Shown here piece after piece: positions 25,353 to 33,925 of a stretch of 64,000 nucleotides of DNA. The notes beneath the pieces are model-generated. The model was not told the origin of the DNA. It ran no database searches and worked only from the letters and a program-made list of their open reading frames with translations. Location of the stretch: positions 62,001 through 126,000 of the forward strand of contig JBIKJA010000003.1 of NCBI GenBank assembly GCA_044361315.1. Direction: 5' to 3'. Within the stretch, counting starts at the first letter, position 1, and every line of letters starts with the position of its first letter. The position numbers and the translations under genes are program-made. The stretch comes from Crocinitomix sp044361315 (lineage in GTDB: Bacteria > Bacteroidota > Bacteroidia > Flavobacteriales_D > Crocinitomicaceae).

Positions 25353-26369
25353 TTAAGGCACTTCAACAAAGTCCATGATCTTTTTCACAATGTCCGATTG
25401 AGAAATATCTTCTGCTTCAGCCTCATACGTCAAACCGATTCGGTGTCTTAATACATCAGGACAAACGGCGCGTACATCTTCTGGAATTACAAATCCACGT
25501 TTATTCAAAAATGCATACGCTTTAGCCGCAAGTGCCATGTTAATGGAGGCGCGAGGAGAAGCACCAAAACTAATTAAATGCTTTAAATCACTTAATCCAT
25601 AAGCCTCTGGTGTTCGGGTGGCAAAAACCAAATCAACGATGTATTTTTCAATTTTTTCGTCGAGATAAATTTCCTTCACCAATTCTTTTGCCCGCATGAT
25701 TTGGTCGATTGAAACCACTTTTTTAGCTTCTGGAAATCCTGCAGCGGAAATACTTTTTCGAACAATTTCTTGCTCTTCTGTCTTGCTCGGATAATCAAGA
25801 TATACCTTTAACATAAAACGATCCACTTGCGCTTCTGGCAAAGGATACGTCCCTTCTTGTTCAACTGGATTTTGAGTTGCCAATACCAAAAATGGTTTTG
25901 GAAGCGGATAAGTTGTTTGACCAATCGTTACTTGACGCTCTTGCATCGCTTCTAACAGCGCACTTTGCACTTTTGCTGGGGCCCGGTTTATTTCATCAGC
26001 AAGTATAAAATTCGCAAAAACAGGTCCCTTTTTAACAGAAAATTCTTCAGCTTTCTGATTGTAAATCATCGTACCAATAATATCCGCTGGTAATAAGTCA
26101 GGCGTAAATTGAACGCGATTAAAATTACCTCCAATGGTATCAGAAAGCGTTTTAATTGCTAGCGTTTTGGCTAATCCAGGCACTCCTTCAAGAAGTACGT
26201 GACCGTTTGCTAAAAGACCAATCATTAATCGATCTATCATATATTGCTGCCCAATAATTACCTTACTTATCTCAGCATTCATATCATCTAAAAACCGACT
26301 CTCAAATTGAATTTTTGCATTAATTTCTTCGATCGTTTGAATGCTACTTTTTATTTCTGAATCATCCAT
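25353..26369 (-). CDS. MoxR-family AAA+ ATPase
   Basis: A 338-residue AAA+ protein: Walker A GVPGLAKT (about 60-67), Walker B ILADEINRAP, sensor 1 LATQNPVEQEGTYPLPEAQVDRFM, arginine finger region and a C-terminal lid (SPRASINMALAAKAYAFLN). MoxR ATPases form hexameric chaperones that remodel VWA partners. It is the first gene of the moxR-DUF58-DUF4381-batABCDE operon, behind a well-formed promoter. Confidence 0.93.
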   Translation of the reverse strand: MDDSEIKSSIQTIEEINAKIQFESRFLDDMNAEISKVIIGQQYMIDRLMIGLLANGHVLLEGVPGLAKTLAIKTLSDTIGGNFNRVQFTPDLLPADIIGTMIYNQKAEEFSVKKGPVFANFILADEINRAPAKVQSALLEAMQERQVTIGQTTYPLPKPFLVLATQNPVEQEGTYPLPEAQVDRFMLKVYLDYPSKTEEQEIVRKSISAAGFPEAKKVVSIDQIMRAKELVKEIYLDEKIEKYIVDLVFATRTPEAYGLSDLKHLISFGASPRASINMALAAKAYAFLNKRGFVIPEDVRAVCPDVLRHRIGLTYEAEAEDISQSDIVKKIMDFVEVP

Positions 26370-26394
26370 TTTTTCTATTTCTTTTCTAACTGCA

Positions 26395-26422
26395 CAAATT
26401 TAGTTAGACAGTAGTTAGCAAA
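26395..26422 (-). promoter_or_regulatory. Promoter of the moxR-bat operon
   Basis: On the minus strand TTTG (26422-26419) and TAAATTTG (26402-26395), 16 bases apart, slightly below the usual spacing. The -7 box ends 25 bases from the moxR ATG. Confidence 0.6.
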
Positions 26423-26529
26423 TGAGAAGTTTCTTGTTAAAAAATGTTAAGTATAACTTGATTTGTAATCAATTCGACAAAGACAGAGATTCAAGAAAAT
26501 TTAGTCAAAAATGGACAAAAAATAACTAA

Positions 26530-27954
26530 TTAGCAATCTGCCAAATTAACACCAATTGCTAAACCTCCTTGTGAGGTCTCTTTGTACTTAGAATTCATGT
26601 CTTGTGCGGTTTCCCACATAGTACTAACTACTTTATCCAAAGGTACTTTTACGTTTTCAGGATCTGTATCCAAAGCTAGTTCGGCGGCATTTATTGCTTT
26701 AATCGCACCCATTGCATTTCGTTCGATACACGGAATTTGTACCAAACCTCCAATCGGATCGCAAGTTAGTCCCAAATGATGCTCCATCGCAATTTCTGCA
26801 GCAATCATCACTTGTTCTGGGTTTCCACCCATTAATTCTGTCAACGCAGCCGCAGCCATTGCCGACGAAACGCCGATTTCTGCTTGGCATCCACCCATTG
26901 CAGCCGATATGGTTGCACCCTTCTTGAAAATACTGCCAATTTCTCCGGCTACCAGCAAGAATTTTTTAATGTGTTCAAAATCTGCTTTATGATTTTCAAT
27001 GACCAAATAATACATTAAAACGGCAGGGATGACTCCTGCGCTTCCGTTGGTTGGAGCGGTTACGACTCTTCCAAAAGAAGCATTGACCTCATTCACCGCT
27101 AAGGCAAAACAACTCACCCATTTTAAAATTTGGCGAAATTTCACTTCAGTTGATCGAATCGCTGCAATCCATTCCTCTGGATTTGCATATTTTGAATCGC
27201 CAATTAAAGAAATATGCGAATCATAAGCGCGCCTGCGAACTTCTAAACCTCCTGGAAGAGTTCCAGAAGTATGACAGCCAAGATACATACATTCTAACAT
27301 GGTATCCCAAATTCGCTTTAATTCAAAATCGATTTCAGCAGGAGTTCTGAGTGTTTTTTCATTTTCGTAAACAATTTCTGAGATTGACCAACCTGTTGTT
27401 TTACAATATTCAGATAATTGTGTGGCTTTTTCAATCGGATAAGGATAAACCTTGTCGTTTTTTAATTCAATAGCGCTTTGGTCGTTTTGTTCTTGAACGA
27501 TAAATCCACCACCAATCGAATAATAAATTTCATGATTTTCAGAACCATCCTCCATAATCGCTGTAAAACGCATTCCGTTTGAATGAAAAGGTAAAAAATT
27601 GTTATTGAAGTGAATAGATCGATTAAAGTCAAAAGGAATATACCTCGAACCTGCAAAATTTATTTGGAGATTTTTCTGAACGTCAGCGATGATAATTGGA
27701 ATTTGTTCTACTTCAATTCTTTCTGGATCACACCCACTCAAACCCAAAACAAGTGCCATATCTGTTGCATGTCCTTTACCAGTAAGTGAAAGTGATCCGT
27801 AAAGATCAATTATAATTCCGCTCACCTTTTTGGTTAAATATTTGTCATCAAGAGTTTTAATCCATGCTTCGGCCGCACGCCAAGGCCCTAATGTATGCGA
27901 ACTAGAGGGGCCAACCCCAATTTTTAACATGTCAAAAACACTAATATATTCCAT
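26530..27954 (-). CDS. sdaA: L-serine ammonia-lyase (iron-sulfur dependent)
   Basis: Deaminates L-serine to pyruvate and ammonia using a [4Fe-4S] cluster. The protein is 474 residues from the ATG at 27954, chosen because MEYISVFDMLKIGVGPSSSHTLGP is the family N-terminus. Both the beta domain (N-terminal half) and the alpha domain are present in one chain. The cluster cysteines are Cys356 (GGCQAEIG), Cys398 (TCDPIGG) and Cys409 (QIPCIER). The last residue is Cys474, equivalent to the C-terminal cysteine that caps the cluster in the Legionella enzyme. Monocistronic. Confidence 0.93.
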   Translation of the reverse strand: MEYISVFDMLKIGVGPSSSHTLGPWRAAEAWIKTLDDKYLTKKVSGIIIDLYGSLSLTGKGHATDMALVLGLSGCDPERIEVEQIPIIIADVQKNLQINFAGSRYIPFDFNRSIHFNNNFLPFHSNGMRFTAIMEDGSENHEIYYSIGGGFIVQEQNDQSAIELKNDKVYPYPIEKATQLSEYCKTTGWSISEIVYENEKTLRTPAEIDFELKRIWDTMLECMYLGCHTSGTLPGGLEVRRRAYDSHISLIGDSKYANPEEWIAAIRSTEVKFRQILKWVSCFALAVNEVNASFGRVVTAPTNGSAGVIPAVLMYYLVIENHKADFEHIKKFLLVAGEIGSIFKKGATISAAMGGCQAEIGVSSAMAAAALTELMGGNPEQVMIAAEIAMEHHLGLTCDPIGGLVQIPCIERNAMGAIKAINAAELALDTDPENVKVPLDKVVSTMWETAQDMNSKYKETSQGGLAIGVNLADC

Positions 27955-27975
27955 TATTTTCCTCAAAATTTTGTG

Positions 27976-27983
27976 CAAATTTA
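27976..27983 (-). promoter_or_regulatory. -7 promoter box of sdaA
   Basis: TAAATTTG on the minus strand, 21 bases upstream of the chosen start. It overlaps the longer in-frame start (27978), which argues against that start. Confidence 0.5.
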
Positions 27984-28133
27984 ATAATAATTCACCGGTA
28001 TCTCGTGTGTCATTTTTTTTAAAATAGATAGATTAAATTGTGGTCATGGCTACCTTATTCAATTTTAACTACCTTTTACAATATTGTGAAGGAGGATTAA
28101 CTAGAAAGTTATATTTTTACCAAAAAAATAAAC

Positions 28134-29171
28134 GTGAAATATCTTTACCTTTTTTTCCTTTCTATTGGATTTTTAGTCGCTTCTTGCAATGGAAGTCGCG
28201 ATTCAACTACCGAAAACGCCAATGATGTCGATTCTTTAGCTCCATTTGATTCGTTGAAATTTTTCAACGACCAAGTAGCAATGAATCCAAATAGTTCAGA
28301 TTGGCGTTATAAGAGAGCCTTATTTTTATTAGGAAAAGGGAATTTACCCGAGGCAAAATTAGACATGGAACAAGGGATCCGTTTAGATTCTTTAAATTTT
28401 GAAATTCGTTTATTATATGGAAATCTTCATCTTTCATTAACGAATTTAGATACAAGTAGATTTCATTACGAATATATCATACAACGCGACACAATGAATA
28501 CAGGTGCCTTAATTGGGATGAGCAAAATATATGCTTTGCTTAATAATTCAGCAACAGCAGACATGTATATCAGTAAAGCCCTTCGAATTAATCCAAACCT
28601 TGCAGAAGCATATTTTATGCGTGGTATTATTTATCGATCCGATTATTACGAGACAGGTCGTGAAGAAAGTTGGGAAAGAGCCTTATCCTCTTTTCAAACG
28701 ACAGTCGAACAAGATCCAGACTATTATTCAGCCTATGTTGAAATGGGTGTAATGTACGATCAAAAAAAATCTGATTTAGCTTTAGATTATTACAATGCGG
28801 CCTTAGACGTTTTTCCAGAAAGTCAAGAAGCTTTGTACAATGTAGGAATGTTCCATCAAACTCGTGGAAATAATGAAGATGCATTGGTCGCTTATCGAAC
28901 CCTGAACAAAATAGATTCAACTTGGGCTGATCCATACTATAATCAAGGATACATTCATTTGCTAAATACGGAAGATTTGGACAGCGCCATTTATTTTTTC
29001 ACAGTCGCAACCCAACTTGATCCTCAATATTATCAAGCATACAATAATTTAGGTTTGGCCTATGAAACAAAAGGTGAACTGGAGAATGCAAGAAAAAATT
29101 ACACAAAAGCAGTAGAGGCCAACCCAGATTTTAAATTAGCGAAAGATAACTTGAATCGCTTGAAAAGATGA
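28134..29171 (+). CDS. TPR lipoprotein
   Basis: A 345-residue lipoprotein starting at GTG (28134): the signal peptide KYLYLFFLSIGFLVASC has Cys18 in the lipobox, which fixes the start. At least seven TPRs follow (WRYKRALFLLGKGNLPEAKLD, IGMSKIYALLNNSATADMYIS, AYVEMGVMYDQKKSDLALDYYNAALDVFP, LYNVGMFHQTRGNNEDALVAY, PYYNQGYIHLLNTEDLDSAIYF, YNNLGLAYETKGELENARKNY). It probably acts as a scaffold at the inner face of the outer membrane. It overlaps the next gene by 4 bases. Confidence 0.85.
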   Translation: MKYLYLFFLSIGFLVASCNGSRDSTTENANDVDSLAPFDSLKFFNDQVAMNPNSSDWRYKRALFLLGKGNLPEAKLDMEQGIRLDSLNFEIRLLYGNLHLSLTNLDTSRFHYEYIIQRDTMNTGALIGMSKIYALLNNSATADMYISKALRINPNLAEAYFMRGIIYRSDYYETGREESWERALSSFQTTVEQDPDYYSAYVEMGVMYDQKKSDLALDYYNAALDVFPESQEALYNVGMFHQTRGNNEDALVAYRTLNKIDSTWADPYYNQGYIHLLNTEDLDSAIYFFTVATQLDPQYYQAYNNLGLAYETKGELENARKNYTKAVEANPDFKLAKDNLNRLKR

Positions 29172-29797
29172 GTTGGAAACAATATTTGAAAAATCCGTTT
29201 TATCAACAATATGCCCTTGAACTTTTATTGCCAATAATCGGATTTTTTATATTCAATTGGTCACTTTTGTTGATAGGAACTTATTTTTTAATTGATCATC
29301 TTGCTTCACAAACTTTCTTTTACCAAAGATCAATCTTTGTCAGAAAATTTCAAGGTGGTAAAGGTGCGTTAGGTATTATAATTATTGCAATGACAAGTTT
29401 TGTTGGCTTGTTTTTATTCGAAATGGTTTTATTGTCAACGTTGGTTGTGCATGTTCAACTTACAACCATGGATATCCTATTGAATGCTTTTTGGAAATTA
29501 AGTAAAGAGGAATTGTGGTTTTTAATTCCATTGGTCTTTTTTGCCTACTATTTGAAAGATAAAATGACATTTTATTTACCTCGGGCTTTTGTGTATTTAG
29601 ATTTTGATAAGATGATTCGGTGGGATCTATTAGGTCAGCTATTAATTGTAGGCTTGTTGTCAATCGGCGTGCTAATTTGGATCATGTATTTTACTTATCC
29701 AGGATGGATTATCATCAGTTTTTTGGTGATTAAAATTCTTTTTGATTTTACGCTTAAAAAGTTCATCCGCAAGAAATCACTTAAAACGTCGAATTAA
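29168..29797 (+). CDS. Polytopic membrane protein of unknown function
   Basis: A 209-residue protein with five or so transmembrane helices (about 17-45, 66-92, 115-128, 152-172, 174-194) and a basic C-terminus (KKFIRKKSLKTS). I do not recognise a family. Its ATGA overlap with the TPR lipoprotein gene suggests the two work together. Confidence 0.75.
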   Translation: MSWKQYLKNPFYQQYALELLLPIIGFFIFNWSLLLIGTYFLIDHLASQTFFYQRSIFVRKFQGGKGALGIIIIAMTSFVGLFLFEMVLLSTLVVHVQLTTMDILLNAFWKLSKEELWFLIPLVFFAYYLKDKMTFYLPRAFVYLDFDKMIRWDLLGQLLIVGLLSIGVLIWIMYFTYPGWIIISFLVIKILFDFTLKKFIRKKSLKTSN

Positions 29798-29940
29798 AAA
29801 TTTCCTTTTTCCTCCCATTTAACGCAATTAAACGAGAATTTCTATCCGTCTAGCGAGAATTTTTAACTTGTCTATACAAATTTCTTAGATTCACTTCAAT
29901 TACCAACCAACCAAGAATATTTTGTATTTGTTTAGTTAGT

Positions 29941-30004
29941 TTGTATCCTAGTGGGAGCGGGATACAACAACTCCCGTTAATGGTTAACATTAACGGGTTT
30001 TTTA
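29941..30004. terminator. Complex hairpin region between convergent genes
   Basis: Three possible stems overlap: TTGTATCC / GGATACAA (29941-29967), GGGAG / CTCCC (29953-29976, competing with the others), and CCCGTTAATG / CATTAACGGG (29973-29997) followed by six T on the plus strand. The last is a good terminator for the plus-strand genes and could also stop the purF-like gene. Confidence 0.65.
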
Positions 30005-30036
30005 TTTTAATTAGCTATAATATGAGTGGTTAAGCT

Positions 30037-31938
30037 TTAGTAGGCGCGAGCATTTTTGCCTTCCACGTAATTAATAAAAGCCTTGTTTACGACTTTATTT
30101 CCACCTGGGGTAGGGTAGTCACCTGTAAAATACCAATCGCCTAAGTGATTAGGGCAAGCAATATGCAGGTTTTCAACTGTTTGGAAAATAATACGTACCT
30201 CGGCTTTCATTTGGGCTGGTGTCAATAGTTTCGAAATTTTATCTGCCACTTGTTGTGCACTAAATGGGGCATAAATATTTTTCACGTAGTTGACAATTTT
30301 CTCTTTGGGCAGCAATTCTTGGGTCTTACAAAGTTGATAGGTGTCCTCAATTACATGCGCTTGATTGGTTTCTTTTAACAATTCAATTGCCGCAACAAAG
30401 GCAATAAAATCGCCCATTTTTGCCATGTCAATTCCGTAACAATCAGGGTAACGAATTTGGGGCGCACTTGAAACAATCACAATTCGTTTTGGATTTAATC
30501 GATCCAAAATTTTAAGAATACTCTTTTTTAGCGTTGTTCCACGAACAATCGAATCATCGATCACCACTAAATTATCTTTCCCTTCTTTGACAGTTCCGTA
30601 AGTAATATCATAGACGTGTGCCACTAAATCTTCTCTCCCATCGTCCTGAGAAATGAAAGTTCTTAATTTGGTGTCTTTAATCGCTATTTTTTCTACGCGT
30701 GTTCGTTTTGCTAGGACTTCATGTAATTCGTCATCAGTAATCGCATCGCCTTTTTCTCGAATCAAATCAAATTTAATCTGATTTTGAAATTTTTCCAAAC
30801 CTTTTACTAACCCAAAAAAAGATGTTTCAGCAGTATTTGGAACATAAGAAAAGACAGCATCATCTAATTCTCCATCAATTGCTTCGAGAGTTTGATGAAC
30901 TAATAATTTCCCTAATTGTTTGCGCTCTTCATAAATGTCTTTATCGCCCGGACGCGAAAAATAAATTCGTTCAAAAGAACACTGTTTGAGTTCTTTTGGT
31001 GCATTAATTAACTCTTCAAAAATCCTCCCGTCTTTTTTAATTATTAACGCATGGCCTGGTTTAATTTCATGAATTCGATCGGCAGGCACATTAAATGCCG
31101 TTTGAATCACTGGTCGTTCGGAGGTTACTACACAAACTTCATCATCTTCATACCAAAATGCTGGACGAATTCCATTTGGATCTCTTAACACAAATGCATC
31201 ACCATGTCCCATTAATCCACACATAGCGTATCCACCATCCCACATATCAGAAGAGCGGCGTAAGATTTTGCCAATATTTAAATTTTGACCAATTAATTTA
31301 TAAACATCTCTATTCGAATATCCTTCGGGATTGTACTCTTCGTATAATTTGTGATTTTCTTCGTCTAAAAAATGACCGATTTTCTCTAAAACGGTAACTG
31401 TATCAGATTGAGCTTTAGGATGTTGTCCAAGTTTTAATAATCGGTTAAATAGTTCATCATTATTGGTAAGGTTAAAATTACCTGCAACAATTAAACTTCT
31501 GGTTTGCCAATTATTCTGTCTTAAAAAGGGATGACAATTTTCAATTGAATTTCTCCCGAAAGTGCCATAGCGCAGATGACCTAAAAACAATTCACCCGTA
31601 AAACCAGCGTTGCTTTTTAAATAATTGATGTCTTTGAGTAATTCAGGATCTTGTTCTTCGATTTCTTGAAACCGCGCATTAATTCGTTTGAAGATATCTA
31701 AGATAGGTTGTTTATCGATCGATCTTAAACGACTTATATACCTTTCGCCGGGCTCAACGTCAAATTTAATATTCGCTAAACCAGCACCATCTTGACCTCG
31801 ATTGTGCTGTTTCTCCATTAAAAGATACATTTTATTTAATCCGTAAAATGCTGTACCGTATTTTTGAAGGTAAAATTCGAGTGGTTTCTTTAGCCTTAAT
31901 AAGGCAATTCCACATTCGTGTTTAATGGCGTCACTCAT
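30037..31938 (-). CDS. PurF-like glutamine amidotransferase / phosphoribosyltransferase (long Bacteroidetes form)
   Basis: A 633-residue relative of glutamine PRPP amidotransferase, the first enzyme of purine synthesis. The N-terminal class II glutaminase has its nucleophile in HECGIAL (Cys9) with eight residues before it, suggesting a cleaved propeptide. Also present are the glutaminase motifs HNRGQDGAG, GHLRYGTFG, GNFNLTNNDELF and MWDGGYAMCG. The C-terminal phosphoribosyltransferase has the PRPP loop VVIDDSIVRGTTLKK near residue 478. It is longer than canonical PurF (about 500) because of insertions and a C-terminal extension. Bacteroidetes usually have this form besides an ordinary PurF, so its exact product is not certain. 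Confidence 0.8.
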   Translation of the reverse strand: MSDAIKHECGIALLRLKKPLEFYLQKYGTAFYGLNKMYLLMEKQHNRGQDGAGLANIKFDVEPGERYISRLRSIDKQPILDIFKRINARFQEIEEQDPELLKDINYLKSNAGFTGELFLGHLRYGTFGRNSIENCHPFLRQNNWQTRSLIVAGNFNLTNNDELFNRLLKLGQHPKAQSDTVTVLEKIGHFLDEENHKLYEEYNPEGYSNRDVYKLIGQNLNIGKILRRSSDMWDGGYAMCGLMGHGDAFVLRDPNGIRPAFWYEDDEVCVVTSERPVIQTAFNVPADRIHEIKPGHALIIKKDGRIFEELINAPKELKQCSFERIYFSRPGDKDIYEERKQLGKLLVHQTLEAIDGELDDAVFSYVPNTAETSFFGLVKGLEKFQNQIKFDLIREKGDAITDDELHEVLAKRTRVEKIAIKDTKLRTFISQDDGREDLVAHVYDITYGTVKEGKDNLVVIDDSIVRGTTLKKSILKILDRLNPKRIVIVSSAPQIRYPDCYGIDMAKMGDFIAFVAAIELLKETNQAHVIEDTYQLCKTQELLPKEKIVNYVKNIYAPFSAQQVADKISKLLTPAQMKAEVRIIFQTVENLHIACPNHLGDWYFTGDYPTPGGNKVVNKAFINYVEGKNARAY

Positions 31939-31964
31939 GAAGCGAAAAACTGATTATTGAGTTG

Positions 31965-31972
31965 CAAAAGTA
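31965..31972 (-). promoter_or_regulatory. -7 promoter box of the purF-like gene
   Basis: TACTTTTG on the minus strand, 27 bases from the ATG. Confidence 0.45.
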
Positions 31973-32032
31973 CAAAACTTAGTTAATAAATACGGTGACA
32001 AAAAATATAAATTAATATTTTTTCATAGATTC

Positions 32033-32063
32033 TTTGTTAATAAAATTAAACATTGTACATTTG
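32033..32063 (+). promoter_or_regulatory. Promoter of rplM-rpsI
   Basis: -33 TTTG at 32033-32036 and -7 TACATTTG at 32056-32063, 19-base spacer: one of the best promoters in the window. Confidence 0.7.
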
Positions 32064-32081
32064 CACCCCAATTTTGGGTGA
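32064..32081 (+). promoter_or_regulatory. Leader hairpin at the 5' end of the rplM mRNA
   Basis: CACCCCAATTTTGGGTG forms a short imperfect stem-loop that would sit at the extreme 5' end of the transcript, about 30 bases before the GTG start. It could stabilise the mRNA or bind L13; this is inferred from position. Confidence 0.4.
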
Positions 32082-32109
32082 ATAGTATATTAACTAAAAC
32101 AGAATTATT

Positions 32110-32565
32110 GTGGATACATTGAGCTACAGAACGATTTTAGGCAACAAAGAGACTGCTAATAAAAAGTGGTTATTGGTTGATGCCGAAGGTGCGACGCTAG
32201 GTAGATTAGCGAGCAAAGTAGCATTCCTTATTCGAGGGAAACATAAAACTAATTTCACACCGCATGCTGATTGTGGAGACAACGTAATTGTTGTTAATGC
32301 AGAAAAAATTGTGTTGACTGGAAACAAAATGACGACAAAAGAATATGTTCGTCACACAGGTTATCCAGGTGGTCAACGCGTTTTAACAGCTCGTCAAATC
32401 ATGGAGAAACATCCAGAGAGATTGATCGAAAAAGCAGTGAAAGGAATGTTGCCAAAGAATAAATTGGGGAATGCATTATATGGGAATTTAAAGGTTTGCG
32501 TCGGTGCAAAGCACGATCACGCGGCTCAAAATCCTGAATTGATTAATTTAGATTCAATTATTTAA
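32110..32565 (+). CDS. rplM: 50S ribosomal protein L13
   Basis: A 151-residue L13, an early-assembly 23S rRNA binding protein. Family landmarks: WLLVDAEGATLGRLASKVA, LRGKHK-like segment RGKHKTNFTPH, GDNVIVVNAEKI, YVRHTGYPGGQR and VKGMLPKNKLG. Translation starts at GTG (32110): no ATG fits, and homologues start with M-x-TLSYRT. It is paired with rpsI, 4 bases downstream, as in nearly all bacteria. Confidence 0.97.
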   Translation: MDTLSYRTILGNKETANKKWLLVDAEGATLGRLASKVAFLIRGKHKTNFTPHADCGDNVIVVNAEKIVLTGNKMTTKEYVRHTGYPGGQRVLTARQIMEKHPERLIEKAVKGMLPKNKLGNALYGNLKVCVGAKHDHAAQNPELINLDSII

Positions 32566-32569
32566 GAAT

Positions 32570-32956
32570 ATGAGTGTAATTAACACATTGGGTAGAAGAA
32601 AAACTGCTGTTGCAAGAGTATACCTATCAGAAGGTACTGGAAAAGTAACAGTAAACAAGAGAGACGTAGCGAGCTATTTCAAAACTCCTGTTTTAATGGA
32701 TAAAATCAATCAACCGTTTGATTTAACTAATACTTTAGGAAAGTATGATGTTGTTGCAAATATTGATGGTGGTGGTGTAAATGGTCAAGCAGAAGCGCTT
32801 AGATTAGGTATTTCACGTGCATTAGTTGAGGTTGCAGCTGAAAACAAAACTTTGCTTAAAGCAGAAGGATTAATGACAAGAGACTCTAGAATGGTTGAGA
32901 GAAAAAAACCAGGACAGAAAAAAGCGAGAAAGAAATTCCAATTCTCAAAACGTTAG
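32570..32956 (+). CDS. rpsI: 30S ribosomal protein S9
   Basis: A 128-residue S9 with the N-terminal NTLGRRKTAVARVYL, ANIDGGGVNGQAEALRLGISRAL in the middle, and the basic C-terminal tail KKPGQKKARKKFQFSKR that reaches the P-site tRNA. The final Lys-Arg is conserved. Co-transcribed with rplM. Confidence 0.97.
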   Translation: MSVINTLGRRKTAVARVYLSEGTGKVTVNKRDVASYFKTPVLMDKINQPFDLTNTLGKYDVVANIDGGGVNGQAEALRLGISRALVEVAAENKTLLKAEGLMTRDSRMVERKKPGQKKARKKFQFSKR

Positions 32957-32985
32957 TCCGTTGGCTCGATTTATTCGGGTTTTTC

Positions 32986-33065
32986 GATACCTTATACAAG
33001 GTTGCGCATCGCAGCCTTTGGTTTAGTATCTAAATTGTTGAGATTGCAAACGTACTACTCAACAA
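32986..33065 (+). promoter_or_regulatory. Structured leader of rpsB-tsf (putative S2 autoregulatory RNA)
   Basis: The 188-base gap before rpsB holds paired segments: GATACC / GGTTTAGTATC closing a stem (32986-33030), AAGG / CCTT inside it, a capping GGTTGCG / CGCAGCC hairpin, and a separate 8-bp stem TTGTTGAG / CTCAACAA (33035-33065). An A-rich, unstructured stretch leads to the ATG at 33145. Ribosomal protein S2 regulates its own operon through such leaders in other bacteria; here the role is inferred. Confidence 0.5.
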
Positions 33066-33144
33066 TTGCTTTGTAATGAAGTAGCTGAATTAAACAGCAA
33101 AAGAAAAGTAAAAAGAAAGTAAACAATTTTAAAAAAAAACAAAA

Positions 33145-33897
33145 ATGGCAAGAGCTACATTTGAAGAGTTATTAGAAGCGGGTGTTCATTTCGGACACTT
33201 AAAAAGAAAATGGAATCCATACATGGCTCCATATATCTTTACTGAGAAAAAAGGTATCCACATACTTGACTTAAATAAAACAATCGCACACTTGGATATT
33301 GCATGTGCTGCATTGAAACAAATAGCAAAATCAGGAAAGAAAATTCTTTTTGTCGCTACTAAAAAACAAGCAAAAGATATCCTTGAGACTAGAATTAAAC
33401 CTACACGTATGCCTTATGTAGTAGAAAGATGGTCAGGAGGGATGTTGACAAATTTCGGAACTATTAGAAAAGCAATCCGAAAAATGTCTTCAATTGACAA
33501 AATGGATGAGGATGGAACAATGGGGACTTTATCAAAAAGAGAGCGTCTTCAATTGTCACGTACTCGTGCAAAACTTGAAAAAAACTACGGAACAATCGCG
33601 GACATGACAAGAGTGCCTGCTGCAGTTTTTGTAATCGACGTTTTAAAAGAACACATTGCGGTGAAAGAAGCGAATAAATTAAATATTCCAACTTTTGCAA
33701 TGGTAGATACAAATTCAGATCCTAGAAATATTGATTTTATTATTCCAGCAAATGATGATGCTACGCAATCAATTGACACCATTTTAGCAAAAGTTTCTGC
33801 TGCAATTATGGAAGGTCTTGAAGAAAGAAAATCATCAAAAGACAAAGCAAAAACTTCAAAAGAAACTGCTGAAGTAGAAGCTGAGGACGAACAATAA
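33145..33897 (+). CDS. rpsB: 30S ribosomal protein S2
   Basis: A 250-residue S2: FEELLEAGVHFGHLKRKWNPYMAPYIF at the start, DLNKTIAHLDIAC, FVATKKQAKD, RWSGGMLTNFGTIRK, and VIDVLKEHIAVKEANKLNIPTFAMVDTNSDP. The C-terminal 30 residues form a charged tail (ERKSSKDKAKTSKETAEVEAEDEQ region) typical of Bacteroidetes. First gene of rpsB-tsf. Confidence 0.97.
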   Translation: MARATFEELLEAGVHFGHLKRKWNPYMAPYIFTEKKGIHILDLNKTIAHLDIACAALKQIAKSGKKILFVATKKQAKDILETRIKPTRMPYVVERWSGGMLTNFGTIRKAIRKMSSIDKMDEDGTMGTLSKRERLQLSRTRAKLEKNYGTIADMTRVPAAVFVIDVLKEHIAVKEANKLNIPTFAMVDTNSDPRNIDFIIPANDDATQSIDTILAKVSAAIMEGLEERKSSKDKAKTSKETAEVEAEDEQ

Positions 33898-33925
33898 TAC
33901 ATTAATTCTTTAAAAGAAAAATAAA

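Noticed and set aside
18108..26369. moxR-bat operon as a new system
   Set aside because: Gene content and order match the known Bacteroidetes aerotolerance operon; only the BatC tail is noteworthy.
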